Made by a program: the position numbers and the translations under genes. Of a DNA stretch of 64,000 nt, positions 62,133 to 64,000 are shown in pieces (within the stretch, counting starts at the first letter, position 1; every line of letters begins with the position of its first letter). The notes beneath the pieces are model-generated. The model was given only the letters and a program-made list of their open reading frames with translations, did not search any database and was not told the origin of the DNA. The stretch comes from CALHVX01 sp964640725 (lineage in GTDB: Bacteria > Pseudomonadota > Gammaproteobacteria > Pseudomonadales > Azotimanducaceae), in NCBI GenBank assembly GCA_964640725.1, contig CAZXIJ010000007.1, positions 97,706-161,705 of the forward strand, read 5' to 3'.

Positions 62133-62576
62133 CTAGCTTGCGCCAACCACGTACTTCAGGATACCGACCACCTGCGCCGGGCTCGTCGCCCAGGCCATTG
62201 CTGCCGCATCGACTTCCTTGAGCGGATGGATGATGTCGTCATCGTGCAGCGTGATGTACGGCTTGCCCAAGGCGGCGCAAAAACCTGCGTCGAAGGCCGC
62301 GTTCCACTGCTTGTACTTGTCCCCAAAGCGAATGACGGCAATGTCGCACTCGCCCAGGAGCGTCTTGGTGCGGATGGCGTTGACCTTGGACGACTTGTGA
62401 TCGCGCCAGAAACCGCTGCTTTCCTCACCGAGCAGATCGCCGGCGGCATCGCTTGCCGCGTGATCTGTGACTGCCGAGGTAAATGTCACCGGCAAGTCCA
62501 GGGCCTGCGCGCCGTCAATCACCTGCTGCCGCCAGTCGGTATGAATTTCGCCTGACAGATAGACAGACCACTGCAT
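62133..62576 (-). CDS. YtoQ family protein
   Basis: 147 residues matching the YtoQ family across its length: WSVYLSGEIHTDWRQQVIDG, FTSAVTDHAASDAAG, CDIAVIRFGDKYKQWNAAFD and FCAALGKPYITLHDDDIIHP. The fold looks like a nucleoside 2-deoxyribosyltransferase-type Rossmann domain, but the reaction is not known. It is followed by the enolase-superfamily gene upstream on the same strand with a 51-bp gap. Confidence 0.85.
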   Translation of the reverse strand: MQWSVYLSGEIHTDWRQQVIDGAQALDLPVTFTSAVTDHAASDAAGDLLGEESSGFWRDHKSSKVNAIRTKTLLGECDIAVIRFGDKYKQWNAAFDAGFCAALGKPYITLHDDDIIHPLKEVDAAAMAWATSPAQVVGILKYVVGAS

Positions 62577-62627
62577 AAAGCTCTCCCCTTGGGGTTTGGG
62601 TGGGTATCGAAAATTGATCGCGCAAGT

Positions 62628-63833
62628 CTACCGCAGGGGCTGCGTTTCCATCCCCAGGTGCAGCTCATCTCCGCTGTAGAGGTGCGCGGCGATCGCGGCA
62701 TCGTCCAGCGCCACGCCGAGACCTGGCGCGGTCGGCGGCAGCACGTAGCCCGCCTCCCAGCGAACCTCCTGCTTCAGGAACTGCATAAACGGCCCGTCGA
62801 AGCGCCCGATCGATTCCAGAATCAGAAAGTTGGGGCTACAGGCGGCCAGCTGGATATTGGCAGCAGCCACCACAGGCCCGCAGTAAAGATGGGGCGCAAT
62901 CTGGGCTGAACGGGTCTGCGCCATACCCGCGATCTTCTTGCCCTCGAGCAGGCCGCCCACTCGACCCAGATTGAGCTGCAGGATGGACGCCGCGCCCGCC
63001 TCCAGCACGCGCGCGAACTCGTGCTTGGTGCACAGGCGCTCTCCGGTCGCCACGGGGATCGCTGTGTAGCGGGCGACCTCGGCCATATCCGCCGGGTTCT
63101 CCGGCGGTATCGGCTCCTCGAACCACAGCGGGTCGTAGGCTTCCAGGCGCCGGGCCATGCGCTTGGCACCGGACACCGTGAATTGCCCGTGGGTCCCAAA
63201 CAACAGGTCGGCACGATTGCCCACCGCCGCGCGGATGGTTTTGCAAAACTGTTCCGAACGATCCAGGTCTGCCAGGCTCGGCTGATGCCCATCGTAAATC
63301 GTGTAGGGGCCTGCCGGATCGAACTTCACCGCGGTGAAGCCCTGCTCTACGGCCAAGACTGCGGCTTCCGCTGCATGGTCCGCATCGTTGTAAACATTGG
63401 GCTGCGTCGGGTCCGGATACACATCGCCCGTGGGCGGATAGAGATAGGTGTAGCTCCGCAGCCTTTCGTGCACCAGGCCGCCCAGCAGCTGGTACACCGG
63501 CTGATCGGCCGCCTTGCCGATGATGTCCCAGCACGCCATCTCCAGCCCACTGAGCACGCCCATGACCGTGACATCCGGGCGCATGGTGTACCCCGCCCCG
63601 TAGGTTTGGTGCCAGAGCCGTTCGATATGGTGTGGGTCGCTGCCCGCGAAGTGGCGCACAAACACATCGTGCGCCATCGCCGCGCACAGCTCTGGGCTGA
63701 AGGTTGCGCTGTAGATTTCGCCCACGCCGGTGATCCCGCACTCAGTCGTCACCCGCAGGAAGATGAAGTACCGGCCGCCATGGCGCGGCGGCGGGTTGGC
63801 CACCACGAAGGTTTCCAGCTGATCGAGCTTCAC
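62628..63833 (-). CDS. mandelate racemase/muconate lactonizing enzyme family protein
   Basis: 401 residues, GTG start, enolase superfamily. The metal-binding barrel residues fit DLLFGTHGQFTVSGAKRMAR, WFEEPIPPENPADM (Glu, second ligand), VATGERLCTKHEFARVLEAG (Glu, third ligand) and the late QIAPHLYCGPVVAAANIQLA (His). The His at IAPH suggests a galactonate-dehydratase-like subgroup acting on a sugar acid. The exact substrate cannot be told. Confidence 0.85.
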   Translation of the reverse strand: MKLDQLETFVVANPPPRHGGRYFIFLRVTTECGITGVGEIYSATFSPELCAAMAHDVFVRHFAGSDPHHIERLWHQTYGAGYTMRPDVTVMGVLSGLEMACWDIIGKAADQPVYQLLGGLVHERLRSYTYLYPPTGDVYPDPTQPNVYNDADHAAEAAVLAVEQGFTAVKFDPAGPYTIYDGHQPSLADLDRSEQFCKTIRAAVGNRADLLFGTHGQFTVSGAKRMARRLEAYDPLWFEEPIPPENPADMAEVARYTAIPVATGERLCTKHEFARVLEAGAASILQLNLGRVGGLLEGKKIAGMAQTRSAQIAPHLYCGPVVAAANIQLAACSPNFLILESIGRFDGPFMQFLKQEVRWEAGYVLPPTAPGLGVALDDAAIAAHLYSGDELHLGMETQPLR

Positions 63834-63860
63834 CGGACCGCTCCCTGGCGTGCGCAGGCG

Positions 63861-64000
63861 CTAGTCATCCGCAGGGTTCAAGGGGTCGGTGCCTGCCGCC
63901 ACTTCAGCCCCGTCATCGGTACCGCCGCCGTCAGTATCCGGGTTGAGCGGGTCGGTGCCCTTGAACTGGATCTCAACGAAGTCCGTCAGGCCATCGCGAT
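63861..64000 (-). CDS. C-terminal end of an Asp-rich (thrombospondin type 3-like) repeat protein, partial
   Basis: The minus strand reads in frame to TAG at 63863-63861. The visible end is DGLTDFVEIQFKGTDPLNPD, TDGGGTDDGAEVAAGTDPL and NPADD. These are the same DG-rich patterns as in the giant protein at 33310. The rest lies beyond the window. It has no GlyGly-CTERM or barrel at its end. Confidence 0.6.
   Translation of the reverse strand, partial: RDGLTDFVEIQFKGTDPLNPDTDGGGTDDGAEVAAGTDPLNPADD

Overview
The window is GC-rich DNA from a gammaproteobacterium. The evidence is the cmoA-cmoB pair, csrA, smrA, ppx beside ppk1, a PA0069-type radical SAM gene behind a canonical LexA box, a rhombosortase and an elongator tRNA-Met. 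Two runs of exactly 100 N (20600-20699, 22611-22710) show it is a draft scaffold. Genes are packed tightly: many neighbours share 4-base ATGA or GTGA overlaps, and GTG and TTG starts are common. Species cannot be told from this sequence.

Layout. 1-10 kb: an M48 metalloprotease cut by the window edge, convergent ppx and ppk1 (polyphosphate breakdown and synthesis), cmoA-cmoB (tRNA wobble uridine modification), csrA, a small helix-turn-helix/membrane protein and an acyl-CoA dehydrogenase. 10-17 kb: smrA with a PhyH-type dioxygenase, a dehydrogenase, an SOS-type radical SAM gene, then a three-gene cassette (retropepsin-like lipoprotein, inactive transglutaminase with membrane helices, RimK-like ATP-grasp ligase). 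17-23 kb: a monooxygenase, a GST, an esterase, a norQ-norD pair broken by a gap, and a Bax inhibitor-1 protein. 23-33 kb: a protease/FHA/MFS operon, selO, an AI-2E family permease and a DUF1800-DUF1501 pair.

33-44 kb holds the most unusual material. A 2481-residue exported protein carries about 1570 residues of Asp-rich thrombospondin type 3 repeats, then an internal GlyGly-CTERM-like signal, a second signal-peptide-like segment and an outer-membrane beta-barrel. The next gene encodes a rhombosortase, the protease expected to act on that signal. Further on, a GrdB-family gene is interrupted by an in-frame UGA in a UxxC motif. A hairpin of bacterial SECIS type lies just behind it, so it is read here as a selenoprotein.

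44-56 kb is a surface and secretion region. A sigma/anti-sigma pair on the plus strand converges on a minus-strand CsgG-type cluster with small exported proteins. Behind that lie a beta-barrel protein, an exported protein, two subtilases and a second sigma/anti-sigma pair, joined mostly by 4-base overlaps. 56-64 kb: an ArsR regulator with its likely operator and an ATP-grasp-like enzyme, tRNA-Met, a large beta-propeller lipoprotein, a lipoprotein with duplicated DUF952-like domains, a YtoQ protein, an enolase-superfamily enzyme, and the tail of another Asp-rich repeat protein at the edge.
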